This document shows positions 52,774 through 62,155 of a stretch of DNA of 64,000 bases, piece by piece. The translations under genes were made by a program, and so were the position numbers. The notes under the pieces are model-generated. The model did no database searches, had not been told where the DNA came from, and was given only the letters and a program-made list of their open reading frames with translations. Position 1 is the stretch's first letter; each line of letters starts with the position of its first letter. This stretch comes from Burkholderia sp. WSM2232 (GTDB lineage Bacteria; Pseudomonadota; Gammaproteobacteria; Burkholderiales; Burkholderiaceae). The stretch covers positions 25,790-89,789 of the forward strand of contig NZ_AWZV01000023.1 of assembly GCF_000472545.1 (NCBI RefSeq), read 5' to 3'.

Positions 52774-53064
52774 CGTCACGACGGCCGGGTGGCGGAGCCG
52801 TGAAATTGTGGCGCAGTTGCAGGCGATTTAACGAACAACCTGGCGCCCAGCGTCGGGCGCCCTGGTTGGTCGTGTGGCTGTTGCCGTTTTCGTGGCGCCT
52901 CCTTGCCGTGCGAGGCGCACTTTCTCTCAGGTGGCGGGGTGATTGCCGCGGTCGTCACCGTCCGCATTGCGACGTTTGCGTGGCTGCCGCAGCGGCTTGC
53001 TGGCAGGCTCGCCAGCGCGTCCGGCGGCGCTTGCACCGGAGGCCGGCTCACGCGGCCCTCATTT

Positions 53065-54753
53065 TCATACGTGAGCCGCCATCGCGTCGGGCGACACCGC
53101 TTCTTCGCTCAGCGCAGGCCCGTCGAGATGCGCGAGGCGCTCAAGTAAAGCGCGCCAGTACTTGAGATGCTCGAAAGCGTCAGGTGCGACTTCGGTGTCG
53201 AAGCACACCGCGCGCGCCCACTCTTGTGCGCTGAGCGGCTCCTCGTTCGCCAGTTGCCTGACGAGGACAACAAGCCCGGCGTCGGACTCGGCATGCACCT
53301 GCGCCTGCGCGGTGCGCCTGCTGACACGCTCCGCCAGCAGACAGGTCCGCGCGTGAAAATCGAGCAGGAGCACCGGCACGCCCATGGAGCCGGCAAGGGC
53401 CGCGAATCTCTCCCGGTGAGCGCGTTTCAGGAATGTCGCATCGACCAGCGCCGGATAGTCCGAAGCCAGCACCTGACGTGTGAGAGACAGCAGGGCGTCG
53501 TAATGTCTGTCTATGGCCTGAGCCGTATAAGCGCTGGGCGGCAACGGGCGCGTATCCGGCAATGCGAAAGGGCGCACGCGCTTGCGTTCGCTATCGCTGG
53601 AAACGCGTACCGCACCGATCAGACTGACGAGTGCCTCGCTCGCCGCGGATTTGCCCGAGCCCGAATAGCCGTGGCACAACAGCAAATAGGGCCGGGGCTT
53701 CGCAGCCAGCCGTTCAGCCAGTGCCAGGTAGCGGTTCACCTCGGTCAGCGGCTGATGCTTCGAGCCGCCGCGCGTTTTGAGCGCCGCCGCCAGTGCCCGC
53801 ACCAGCGCGCGATAAACCGAGTAGTAGCGCAGCGCCGGCAACGCGCCGAAATCGCCAGTGCGTCGCAGCCAGCCGTTCAGCAAGCGGGCGGCGAGATCGT
53901 CGCGTCCGTGCGCCTGCAGGTCCATGAGCAGGAAGCTGAGGTCGCTGGCCACATCGATCCATCGCAACGCGTTGCTGAATTCGATGCAATCGAACATCAC
54001 CACGCGCTTGCCTCGCCGCAGCACGTTGCCAAGATGCAGGTCGCCGTGGCATTCACGCACGAAACCGCCGGCGCGGCGCGCCTCGAAATGTTCCGCGAGC
54101 CGCACCCACTCTCTTTCGCACCATTCACGAATCGAGGCCGGCACGTGCACGCCGGCCTCGCGTCCCAGCTTGGCCAGGTTGTCCAGCACTGCTTGCATCT
54201 GCGTTCGCACGGTGGACGCCGCACCGAAGCTGCCGCGCGGCACCGCTCGCGATGCGCGACGATGAGCCGCGGCGAGACTGTCGGCCAGCGCGTCCATCTC
54301 CGGAAAGCCGAGCGCTTCGTGCGCGACTAATCCGTCGAACACCTCGCGTTCGTCGAAGCGCCGCATCTTCACCACATGTTCGACGACGCGTCCGCGCCGC
54401 CCAATCTTGCAGACCCGGCCCTCGCGGACGATAGTCCCCACCCCGCGATACAACTCGCGTGCAAAGCGCCGGTTCAGCCGCACTTCGTCTTCGCACGCGC
54501 GTTGCCGCGCGGCGGGTGAGGTGAAGTCGAGAAAGCCCGGATCGACCGGCTTCTTCAGTTTGTACGCGTAGCGTCCAGCCAGATAAACCACTGAGATATG
54601 GGTTTCGATCCGGCGGATACGCCCGGCGGGATGGCAATAGGATGCGGGCCGTTGCAAGGCCCGGTCGATATCGGACCAGCCGCGCCGTGCGAGGCGCTCA
54701 CGTTGCCTCGCATGCAGCGTTCGGTGCTGCGGCGAAAGAAGAGGTTCGGCCAT
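53065..54753 (-). CDS. Aminoglycoside-phosphotransferase-like domain fused to P-loop kinase
   Basis: The 562-residue protein joins an APH/choline-kinase-like domain (about residues 30-320; active-site motifs RECHGDLHLGNVLRRG and VMFDCIEFSNALRWIDVASD) to a P-loop kinase (about 340-520; Walker A LCHGYSGSGKSAASEALVSL, then VSSDSERKRVRPFA). Similar two-domain proteins are widespread and unassigned; antibiotic resistance is not implied. I chose the ATG at 54753, with GGAG six bases upstream; a longer frame to 54828 lacks this. An FNR-type box lies about 115 bases upstream. It converges on the N-ATPase operon. Confidence 0.88.
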   Translation of the reverse strand: MAEPLLSPQHRTLHARQRERLARRGWSDIDRALQRPASYCHPAGRIRRIETHISVVYLAGRYAYKLKKPVDPGFLDFTSPAARQRACEDEVRLNRRFARELYRGVGTIVREGRVCKIGRRGRVVEHVVKMRRFDEREVFDGLVAHEALGFPEMDALADSLAAAHRRASRAVPRGSFGAASTVRTQMQAVLDNLAKLGREAGVHVPASIREWCEREWVRLAEHFEARRAGGFVRECHGDLHLGNVLRRGKRVVMFDCIEFSNALRWIDVASDLSFLLMDLQAHGRDDLAARLLNGWLRRTGDFGALPALRYYSVYRALVRALAAALKTRGGSKHQPLTEVNRYLALAERLAAKPRPYLLLCHGYSGSGKSAASEALVSLIGAVRVSSDSERKRVRPFALPDTRPLPPSAYTAQAIDRHYDALLSLTRQVLASDYPALVDATFLKRAHRERFAALAGSMGVPVLLLDFHARTCLLAERVSRRTAQAQVHAESDAGLVVLVRQLANEEPLSAQEWARAVCFDTEVAPDAFEHLKYWRALLERLAHLDGPALSEEAVSPDAMAAHV

Positions 54754-55067
54754 GATCGGCTCCGCGATTGCAATGACGACCGCTTCAGGATAGGCACAGC
54801 CCGACGTGCGTCTATTGATGGAAATCATTGTTCGCAGAAGCTGCCGCCGGTGAATGCCACTTGATACATGTCAACCGTCGGGGCGCGAGCCCATCTAAAG
54901 TCGGTCGTATGGCAAGCCGGCTTCAATCGTGCCGACCTGCGTTGCGCGGCGCGTCACAGGCGTATCGGACCTCGTGAGCATGAGCATCGGCAAGCTTGCG
55001 ACGCCCTGAGCGCAGCGCATTCGGGTGCGGTTGGGTTAGCTCATCGGTCAGACATCAGGAGTAGCAC
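54754..55067. other. Divergent gap with an FNR-type site
   Basis: This 314-base gap separates the kinase fusion (leftward) and a 105-residue protein (rightward). It holds no gene that I can support. Its notable element is the FNR/FixK-like site at 54861-54874, placed to serve one or both genes. Confidence 0.6.
54861..54874. promoter_or_regulatory. FNR/FixK-type box
   Basis: TTGATACATGTCAA is a perfect TTGA-N6-TCAA site. On the plus strand TCTAAA at 54894-54899 is centred 29 bases away and could be the -10 of the gene at 55068. A leftward promoter for the kinase fusion is also possible by position. Confidence 0.6.
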
Positions 55068-55385
55068 ATGACGCTTACTGGAAACGTTGGTGACGGACAT
55101 TGGTCGGTCTCGGCGGTCACCCATTCGACGACGGGCGGATTCGACTGCTCAATCAAGATCAGCCACGCCGCTCCGGAGGGCGACTTCAATCACGAGTTCA
55201 AGCACAGCAGCATTTGGCCGACCGAGCGGGAGGCGGTACTTGCCGGCTTGCGCGAAGGCATGGTGTGGGTGCAGCTCAAAATGTCGAATACACTGTCGAT
55301 TGGCCTGACCGGCGCACAGCGATCCCACCGCAGCGCGAGTGAGGAGGCTTGCCATGCCAGTGTCCGGGCGGGTGACGAGGAGTGA
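55068..55385 (+). CDS. Conserved-looking small protein of unknown function
   Basis: I do not recognise this 105-residue protein. It opens MTLTGNVGDGHWSVSAVTHS and has a balanced, soluble composition with DCSIKISHAAPEGDFNHEFK and a helix PTEREAVLAGLREGMVWVQL. AGGAG lies six bases before the ATG, which supports real translation. No signal peptide or membrane helix is present. The FNR-type site upstream suggests low-oxygen expression. Functional guesses from names used for relatives would not be reliable. Confidence 0.75.
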   Translation: MTLTGNVGDGHWSVSAVTHSTTGGFDCSIKISHAAPEGDFNHEFKHSSIWPTEREAVLAGLREGMVWVQLKMSNTLSIGLTGAQRSHRSASEEACHASVRAGDEE

Positions 55386-55660
55386 TCTTCGCCGCTTGCG
55401 TCTGAACCGGCGGGCAATAGATCAGGCGAGGCGCGATGCCTCGTCCGCAGAGGATTCGATATTGATGGGGATCGCCAGGTGGCGCGCACCCTGAAAAAAG
55501 CAGACTTACTTCAGTCAAAGAGTCGGCGCCGCCGCCCAAAAAGACGGACCTGTGCGCCGTCAGTTTGAGACTCGCCGCATTATCCCGCGTATCTGCACCA
55601 TCGGATTTCCGGTGCGAAGCGCATTTTCCAGATTCCATGCGACGACCGAAGGGCGCCACG

Positions 55661-56785
55661 TCACGCCATCTGACCAACCGTCCTGCGAAATCGCCGTAAG
55701 GCCAGAGCAAACAGGACCGACCCGATCGCGATCAGGATCAGGAACGGCCGCCAGGCGACGTCGAGGCCCGCGCCCCGATACAGAATGGCCTGCCCCAGTT
55801 CGACAAAGTGAGTGGTGGGCGCGAGCAGCATGACGTCCTGAACGATCTTCGGCATGCTTTCACGCGGCGTAATGCTGCCGGAGAGCATCTGCAACGGAAG
55901 AAGTACGAGAACCACAAGCATGCCGAACTGCGGCATGCTGCGCGCGAGCGTCGCCATGTAAATGCCCATCGACGTCGTGGCAAACAGATGCAGCGCCGTG
56001 CCGACCATGAACAGGCCCACGGAACCTTCAATTGGCACATGCAGCGCGCCTCGCACGACGAACGTCAGTGAAGCGGTCGCCACTGCCATGACCACGAGTC
56101 CCATCGACCAGACTTTTGCCAGCATGATCTCTGCCGGGGTGACCGGCATGACCAGCAGATGTTCGATCGTGCCGTGTTCGCGCTCGCGTATCAGCGCAGC
56201 GCCCGTGAGGATGATCGACAGCATCGTGACGTTGTTGATGATCTCCATCAGTGCGCCGAACCAGGTCTGCTCGAGGTTCGGATTAAAGCGCATATGCACG
56301 GCAAGATCGACGGGCGGCGGCGCGCTGTCCCGGTAGCGCGCCACAAAACCCGCAATCTCGCCGGACACGATCTGTTGCACGTAGCTGCTGCCTGTGAACG
56401 CCTGGCTCATGCGCGTCGCGTCGACATTGAACTGTATCGACGCAGGTCTTCCGGCCAGCACATTCCGCTGGAAGTCGGGCGGAATATCGAGCGCGAACGT
56501 GTATTCGCCCGTATCGAGCCCGCGGTCGACTTGCGCCGGGGTAATCAGACGCGCGGTGCCGAACTGCGGCGGAAAAAACGCAGCGGCAATGCGGGCGGAC
56601 AAGGGCGAAGCGTCTTCGTCGACGATCGCAATGGGCGCCATATGCAGCGTGTCCGGTTGCGCGGTTGCGGCGGAATAGATCGCCACTGTAAAGGTGTAGG
56701 CGATCAGCACGACCATCATCGGATCGCGCCACAAACTCCACAGTTCCTTGACCCCGAGGCGGTAGATGTTCGCGATGTGGCGCAT
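55661..56785 (-). CDS. ABC-2 type exporter permease (YhhJ-like)
   Basis: The 374-residue permease has one N-terminal helix (DPMMVVLIAYTFTVAIYSAA), a periplasmic domain of about 140 residues, and five C-terminal helices (NNVTMLSIILTGAALIRERE, PAEIMLAKVWSMGLVVMAVA, FGMLVVLVLLPLQMLSGS). This is the ABC-2 layout of YhhJ. EREHGTIEHLLVMPVTP is the conserved cytoplasmic loop. It follows the RbbA-like gene by two bases and is the last gene of the exporter operon. Confidence 0.92.
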   Translation of the reverse strand: MRHIANIYRLGVKELWSLWRDPMMVVLIAYTFTVAIYSAATAQPDTLHMAPIAIVDEDASPLSARIAAAFFPPQFGTARLITPAQVDRGLDTGEYTFALDIPPDFQRNVLAGRPASIQFNVDATRMSQAFTGSSYVQQIVSGEIAGFVARYRDSAPPPVDLAVHMRFNPNLEQTWFGALMEIINNVTMLSIILTGAALIREREHGTIEHLLVMPVTPAEIMLAKVWSMGLVVMAVATASLTFVVRGALHVPIEGSVGLFMVGTALHLFATTSMGIYMATLARSMPQFGMLVVLVLLPLQMLSGSITPRESMPKIVQDVMLLAPTTHFVELGQAILYRGAGLDVAWRPFLILIAIGSVLFALALRRFRRTVGQMA

Positions 56786-56787
56786 GC

Positions 56788-59574
56788 TCAGGTCTCCTGC
56801 TTTTTCAGCAACGCCGTGGTCAGGCCGAGCACCACCGGTATGGCGGCCAGTAGCGGCCAGAATTGCGCCTGAAGCTCGGCAAAGCCCAGCGCCTTGTTGA
56901 TCACGCCGCGGCTGATCGTGAACATGTAGGTGGCCGGATAGATCGAGCCGATGAAGCGCCCGCTGCCGTCCATCGACGACAGGGGATTGATCAGGCCGGA
57001 GAACTGGATTGCGGGAATGAGCGTGCCGATCATCGTCAGGAAGATTGCGGCGATCTGACTGCGGGTGAACGTGGATGCCAGCATGCCGGCGCCGGTCGCG
57101 ACGGTGCTGTAGACCAGCACCGCGGCGAGTAGCGTCAGGAAGTTGCCTTTGACCGGCACGCCGAAAGCAATTCGGGCAAATAGCGTCATCAGCAGGAAGT
57201 TGAGGACAGCCAGTAGCACATATGGCACCTGTTTGCCCAACAGAAACTCGCTGCGCGTGACCGGCGTCACATACAGATTGATGATCGAGCCCAGTTCGCG
57301 TTCGCGCACGACCGCGAGAGCGGTCAGCATGGCAGGCAGCATCAGGAGCAGCAGCGGGATGATCGCGGGCACCATTGCCGGAGCGCTTTTCACGTCAGGG
57401 TTGTAGCGAAAGCGCGTCTCGATTTTGACCTGCGCGGCAGGCGTCGTGCCGAGCCGACGGATGCTCTGGTCGATTAGCCACGCCTGATGCAGCCCGAGCA
57501 CATATCCACGAATTGTTTCCGCGCGCTGCGGCATCGCGCCGTCGATCCATACACCGAGTTGCACGGGCGTGCCGCGTTGGAGGTCGCGGGCGAAATGCGG
57601 GGGAATTTCGATGGCGAGGGACAGCCGGCCGCTGCGCATGCGCTTGTCCAGATCGTCGTAGTCGGCGAGCGGGGCCTGTTCCACGAAGTAACGCGAGCCC
57701 GACATGGTCAGCGCGTAATCGTGACTCAGTTCCGTCTGGTCGCGATCGAGGACCGCGTAGGTGAGACTTTCGACATCGAGGCTGACGCCATAGCCCATCA
57801 CGAGCATCAACACGACTGAGCCGAGCAGGGCGAGCGTGGCGCGCACCGGGTCGCGGCGCAACTCGAGCGCTTCCCGCCACATGTAGGTCAACGCCCGGCT
57901 CAGACTGAACACGCGCGGCTGCGCGCGGCCTGGTGAGCTTGCCGGCGCGGGTGTACTCGAAAAGTTCGTGCTGGCCGGCGCTTCGATCGTCGCTTCAGCG
58001 CCAGCGCCTGGCTCCGCTTTTTCGGCGCCCGCTTCGGTCAGGTAGCCGATGAAGGCCGCTTCGAGGGAGGCCGCGCCGCGCAGGCGTATGAGTTCCGCTG
58101 GGGAACCGGTCGCGAGCACGTGGCCGGCATGCATCAGCGAAATGCGGTCGCAGCGCTGCGCCTCATTCATGAAGTGCGTCGAGATGAAGATCGTCACCTT
58201 GTCGCGGCGGGCAAGCTGGATCATCAACTGCCAGAAATTGTCGCGAGCGACGGGGTCCACGCCCGACGTCGGTTCGTCGAGAATCAGTAGCTCCGGCTTG
58301 TGCACCATCGCGACCGCCAGCGAAAGACGTTGCCGCATGCCGAGTGGCAAGCTGCCGGGCAATGCGTCGCGCACTTCCGCAAGGCCGAAGCGGCTCACCA
58401 TCTCGTCGACCCGGGCGGCAATCGCTTGCGGCGGCACGTGAAACAGCTGCGCATGCAATACCAGGTTCTGCTGAACCGTCAGTTCGCCATAGAGCGAAAA
58501 CGCTTGTGACATGTAGCCGACGCGGGTACGCGTGTCGATATCGTTGGGGTCCACTTCGTGCCCGAACAGCTTCGCCGACCCTTCGCTCCCGGGCAGCAGG
58601 CCGGTCAGCATCTTCATCGTGGTCGACTTGCCGCAACCGTTGGAGCCCAGAAACCCGAAGATTTCGCCGCGTCGAATGCGAAAGCTGACGTGATCGACTG
58701 CGACGAAATTGCCGAAGCGCATGGTCAGCTTGCTCGCTTCGATGGCGAGTTCGCCCGCGGCGTCGGCGGCCAGCGGCTCCACGACGACCGGCTGATGACC
58801 GCGGCGGCGTTCCTCCGGCAGCAACGCGATGAATGCTGCTTCCAGCGTGTTCTGATGCGTGCGCGCGAGCAGTGAGCGCGGCTCGCCGGTCGCAAGGATC
58901 CGGCCTGCATCCATTGCGACCAGCGAATCGAAGCGCGCGGCCTCGTCCATGTAGGCGGTTGCGACGATGACGCTCATGCCGGGGCGGCCGGCACGGATGC
59001 GCGCGATCAGATTCCAGAACTGTGCGCGTGCCAGTGGATCGACGCCGGTGGTCGGCTCGTCGAGAATCAGCAAGTCGGGGTCGTGAATCAGGGCGCAACA
59101 GAGCGCCAGCTTCTGTTTCATGCCGCCGGACAGTTTGCCGGCCGGCCGCGCCAGAAACGGCTTCAGGCCGGTGCTGGCGGTCAGCGAGTCGATCCGCTCG
59201 CGGCGCTCGGCGGCGTCGTGACCGAACAGCCGCGCGAAGAATTGCAGGTTCTCCTCGACGGTGAGCGTCGGGTACAGATTTTTTCCCAAGCCTTGTGGCA
59301 TGTACGCGATGCGCGGGCAGACGAGCGCCCGGTGTCGTCGCGAGCGCATGTCGCCGCCCAGCACCTCGACGCTGCCTTGCTGAACCGCGCGGGCGCCGGC
59401 CGCGAGCGCCAGCAGACTGGACTTGCCCACGCCGTCCGGTCCGATCAGTCCGGTCATGCGGCCGGCGGGAACGTCCAGAGTGAGATTGTCGAGCGCAACG
59501 GCATTCGCGTAGCGCAGCACGACGTTGCGCAGCCGGATGACCTGCGAGGCTTCAGCCGTTGTCGCGCCGCTCAC
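56788..59574 (-). CDS. rbbA: ABC exporter with two ATPase domains fused to a permease (RbbA-like)
   Basis: The 928-residue protein has two ABC ATPase domains and a C-terminal ABC-2 permease. First domain: Walker A GLIGPDGVGKSSLLALAAGA, signature GKLSGGMKQKLALCCAL, Walker B LLILDEPTTGVDP. Second: Walker A FLGSNGCGKSTTMKMLTGLL, signature SLPLGMRQRLSLAVA, which is degenerate as usual in this family. The permease occupies about residues 580-928. This is the architecture of RbbA/YhiH. The GTG at 59574 overlaps the HlyD stop in GTGA; a GTG 11 codons earlier is possible. The exported substrate is unknown. Confidence 0.9.
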   Translation of the reverse strand: MSGATTAEASQVIRLRNVVLRYANAVALDNLTLDVPAGRMTGLIGPDGVGKSSLLALAAGARAVQQGSVEVLGGDMRSRRHRALVCPRIAYMPQGLGKNLYPTLTVEENLQFFARLFGHDAAERRERIDSLTASTGLKPFLARPAGKLSGGMKQKLALCCALIHDPDLLILDEPTTGVDPLARAQFWNLIARIRAGRPGMSVIVATAYMDEAARFDSLVAMDAGRILATGEPRSLLARTHQNTLEAAFIALLPEERRRGHQPVVVEPLAADAAGELAIEASKLTMRFGNFVAVDHVSFRIRRGEIFGFLGSNGCGKSTTMKMLTGLLPGSEGSAKLFGHEVDPNDIDTRTRVGYMSQAFSLYGELTVQQNLVLHAQLFHVPPQAIAARVDEMVSRFGLAEVRDALPGSLPLGMRQRLSLAVAMVHKPELLILDEPTSGVDPVARDNFWQLMIQLARRDKVTIFISTHFMNEAQRCDRISLMHAGHVLATGSPAELIRLRGAASLEAAFIGYLTEAGAEKAEPGAGAEATIEAPASTNFSSTPAPASSPGRAQPRVFSLSRALTYMWREALELRRDPVRATLALLGSVVLMLVMGYGVSLDVESLTYAVLDRDQTELSHDYALTMSGSRYFVEQAPLADYDDLDKRMRSGRLSLAIEIPPHFARDLQRGTPVQLGVWIDGAMPQRAETIRGYVLGLHQAWLIDQSIRRLGTTPAAQVKIETRFRYNPDVKSAPAMVPAIIPLLLLMLPAMLTALAVVRERELGSIINLYVTPVTRSEFLLGKQVPYVLLAVLNFLLMTLFARIAFGVPVKGNFLTLLAAVLVYSTVATGAGMLASTFTRSQIAAIFLTMIGTLIPAIQFSGLINPLSSMDGSGRFIGSIYPATYMFTISRGVINKALGFAELQAQFWPLLAAIPVVLGLTTALLKKQET

Positions 59575-60638
59575 TGCGGCACCTTGATCGCCAGCGAGGC
59601 CGGCCACGCGGCGTGCTCATCAATCCTGATCCAGGCCACGCCCGGCAGGCCTGTCTTGACAAGCTTCAGATGCTTGAGCAGCAGTTCGCGGTTGATCCGT
59701 GCCTTGACGCGGAACATCAGCTTCTGGCGCTCGCTGGTGGTTTCCACGGTCTTCGGCGTGAATTGCGCGGTACTGGCGACGAACGACACGGTGGCGGGAA
59801 TCACATAGTTGGGCGCCGCATCGAGTATCACACGTACTTCGGCGCCCAACGCGACCTTGCCGACCACCGTCTCGGGCAGGAAGAACGTCATGTAGACGTC
59901 GGAGAGATCGACGATGTTCAGGACCTTGCCGCCCGCAGGCAGCACTTCGCCTGGCTCGGCGATGCGATATTGCACGCGGCCGTCGCGCGGCGCCGTCAAC
60001 TGGCTGTCGCTGATGTCGGCTTCCACGCGCGCAACGGTCGCGAGCGCGGCATGCACAGCGGAGTGCGCGGCCACCAGTTGCGCGCGGGTTGCGTCGACGG
60101 CGGCCTGGGCGGCGGTGACCTGAGCTTTCGCGGCAAGGACGGTAGCTTGCGCGCCGCGCTCGCGAGCCCGATCGTCGTCGAGTTCCTGCATGGAGGATGC
60201 GCCTTCTCGCGACAGCGTCTCCGAGCGCGCCAACTTGCGCCGCGCCGCGTCGAGTTCGCTTTCACGCTGGGAGACAATGGCCTCGGCGGCAGCCTTGTCG
60301 CTTTGCCTTTGCACGACTTGCGCTTCGATACTGAGCGCGGTGTTGAGCGCCTGCTGATGCTGCGCGCGTGCTTCGGCGAGTTGCGCGTCGAGCACGCTCA
60401 CCTGCATGGTCGCCAGGGGCTGGCCTACGTTGACGAAGTCGCCTTCATCGACGGTAATGGTTTGGACACGGCCCGCCAGCTTGGTGGCCACGTCGATTTC
60501 GGTTGCCTCGATCCGGCCGTTGCCGCTGACGAAATCCGCGGCGGGACGCGACCCACGCAGCATCTTCGGGACGTAGTAGGCGGCGGCAATCACGGCCAGT
60601 AGGGCGACAGCCAGTATCACTTTTCTTCTTGGGTTCAT
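59571..60638 (-). CDS. HlyD-type membrane fusion protein (YhiI-like)
   Basis: The 355-residue adaptor has an N-terminal membrane anchor (ILAVALLAVIAAAYYVPKML), a lipoyl-like half (GRIEATEIDVATKLAGRVQT), a long coiled-coil hairpin (residues 85-200), and the second lipoyl half with DSQLTAPRDGRVQYRIAEPG. It bridges the inner membrane ABC exporter to the outer membrane factor. Its ATG overlaps the stop of the outer membrane factor gene by four bases, and its own stop overlaps the next start, so the operon is tightly coupled. Confidence 0.93.
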   Translation of the reverse strand: MNPRRKVILAVALLAVIAAAYYVPKMLRGSRPAADFVSGNGRIEATEIDVATKLAGRVQTITVDEGDFVNVGQPLATMQVSVLDAQLAEARAQHQQALNTALSIEAQVVQRQSDKAAAEAIVSQRESELDAARRKLARSETLSREGASSMQELDDDRARERGAQATVLAAKAQVTAAQAAVDATRAQLVAAHSAVHAALATVARVEADISDSQLTAPRDGRVQYRIAEPGEVLPAGGKVLNIVDLSDVYMTFFLPETVVGKVALGAEVRVILDAAPNYVIPATVSFVASTAQFTPKTVETTSERQKLMFRVKARINRELLLKHLKLVKTGLPGVAWIRIDEHAAWPASLAIKVPQ

Positions 60639-62155
60639 GGCAATGGGCCTTGTTCATGCGCGATGTCGGCGGCGGGGGGCGTGCCGGTCTGCTCCCGGTC
60701 CTGCACGTCGCCGCCGAGCGCGGCATAGAGTGCGACGCGGCTCGAAAGCAATGCGCGGCGCGTCTGTATCAGTTGCTGTCGTGCATTGAGCAGGTCCCGC
60801 TGCGCATCCAGCACCTCCAGAAACGGCGTCGCGCCATTGTCGTATCTCAGCCTGGCGAGGCGGGCGCGCTCTGTCTGCGCCGCCAGCGTGTCTGTTTCCG
60901 TTTGAACCTGCGCGGCGAGCCACTCTCTTGCCGAAAGCGCGTTGGCCACGTCGCGAAAAGCTTCCTGAATGGCTTTTTCGTATTGCGCGACCGCTTCGCC
61001 TTCACGGGCCCTGGCAAGTTCGAGATTGCTGCGATTGCGGCTGGCATCGAAGATAGGCAGCGAGATGTTGGGCATGAAGATCCATGCGCCGCTGCCCGAT
61101 GCAAACAGGCCATGCAGATCGGTACTCGTCGACCCGACGGCGCCAGTCAGCGTGACGCGCGGAAAAAACGCCGCGCGTGCCGCGCCGATATTGGCGTTGG
61201 CAGCGCGCAACTGATGTTCCGCTGCGACGATGTCCGGACGCTTTTCAAGCAGCGACGAAGGCAGCCCTGGCTGCAGATTCGGGTACACGCTCGTGTCGGC
61301 GAGCGGCGCAGGTTGCAGCGGTGCGGGCGCGCCGACCAGGACGGCGAGTGCGTGGGCCTGAGTGGCGCGCGACTGTTCGAGCTGGGCAACCAGCACTTGC
61401 GCCTGCTGCAAGAGAATTTCTGACTGCCGGAGATCCAGCTTCGAGATCGCCCCGACCTCGAAGCGGCGGCGGAAGATTCGCAGCGATTCCGATCGGCTTG
61501 CGATCGTCTCGCGGGCAACGCAGATGCGTTCGTCGAGTTCGCGCAGCAGCAGATAATTGTCCGCTACGTTTGCGATGACGCCGAGCGTAGCGGCGCGGCG
61601 CGAGGCGTCGCTAGCCAGAAATTGCTCCAGCGCTGCGTCCTTGAGGTTGCGTACGCGGCCCCAGAAGTCGACTTCCCAGTTGCTTTCGCTGAGCCCGACC
61701 TGATATGCGTCGGCGTCGAGACTACCGCCGGGCGCCAGCACGCCCGGCGTATGCAAACGGACATAGCCCGCGCCGGCAGCGATCGTGGGCAAGGTGTCGG
61801 CCCGCCGCACGCCATAGGTGGCGCGAGCTTGCTCGACGCGCCGCACGGCAATGCGCAGATCACGGTTCCCGCTAAGTGCCTGTTCGATCAGGGCCTGCAA
61901 CTGGGCGTCGGGAAAATAGCTGCGCCAGTCGAGCTGGACTGGGGCCGATATGCCGTCGGCGGGCACAGCGGCGGACGAATCGGCGTTCCAGCTATCTGGA
62001 ACTGGCAGGGCAGGACGCACATAGGACGGCGTGAACGACATGCATCCGCCTGCGCAGAGCGCCGCGGACAGTACGACTGCCGAGGCGAACGTCATGCCGC
62101 TACAAGGCGATGGACGTGTTGCTGGCGGCGGTCGGGAGCGCGACGATAAGAACAT
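60635..62155 (-). CDS. Outer membrane efflux lipoprotein (NodT/OprM type)
   Basis: The 506-residue protein has a lipoprotein signal (VVLSAALCAGGC, lipobox AGGC) and two outer membrane factor repeats, with SYVRPALPVPDSWNAD at the mature start, VEQARATYGVRRADTLPTIA, and later LEKRPDIVAAEHQLRAANAN plus RLARLRYDNGATPFLEVLDA. It forms the TolC-like duct for the exporter encoded downstream. A shorter start at 62095 would place the lipobox closer to the N-terminus. Neither start has a clear ribosome site. An FNR-type promoter lies about 200 bases upstream. Confidence 0.9.
   Translation of the reverse strand: MFLSSRSRPPPATRPSPCSGMTFASAVVLSAALCAGGCMSFTPSYVRPALPVPDSWNADSSAAVPADGISAPVQLDWRSYFPDAQLQALIEQALSGNRDLRIAVRRVEQARATYGVRRADTLPTIAAGAGYVRLHTPGVLAPGGSLDADAYQVGLSESNWEVDFWGRVRNLKDAALEQFLASDASRRAATLGVIANVADNYLLLRELDERICVARETIASRSESLRIFRRRFEVGAISKLDLRQSEILLQQAQVLVAQLEQSRATQAHALAVLVGAPAPLQPAPLADTSVYPNLQPGLPSSLLEKRPDIVAAEHQLRAANANIGAARAAFFPRVTLTGAVGSTSTDLHGLFASGSGAWIFMPNISLPIFDASRNRSNLELARAREGEAVAQYEKAIQEAFRDVANALSAREWLAAQVQTETDTLAAQTERARLARLRYDNGATPFLEVLDAQRDLLNARQQLIQTRRALLSSRVALYAALGGDVQDREQTGTPPAADIAHEQGPLP

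Noticed and set aside
53044..53078. A terminator hairpin between the N-ATPase operon and the kinase fusion
   Set aside because: CGGCTCACG and CGTGAGCCG pair, but the 17-base loop is long, no T-run follows, and it overlaps the stop of the kinase gene.
55471..55484. A further FNR-like site (TTGATGGGGATCGC)
   Set aside because: It misses two of the fixed bases of the right half-site and no suitable promoter or gene follows.
59559..60602. A 347-codon plus-strand frame
   Set aside because: It is antisense to the HlyD gene, which has full family motifs and coupled neighbours.
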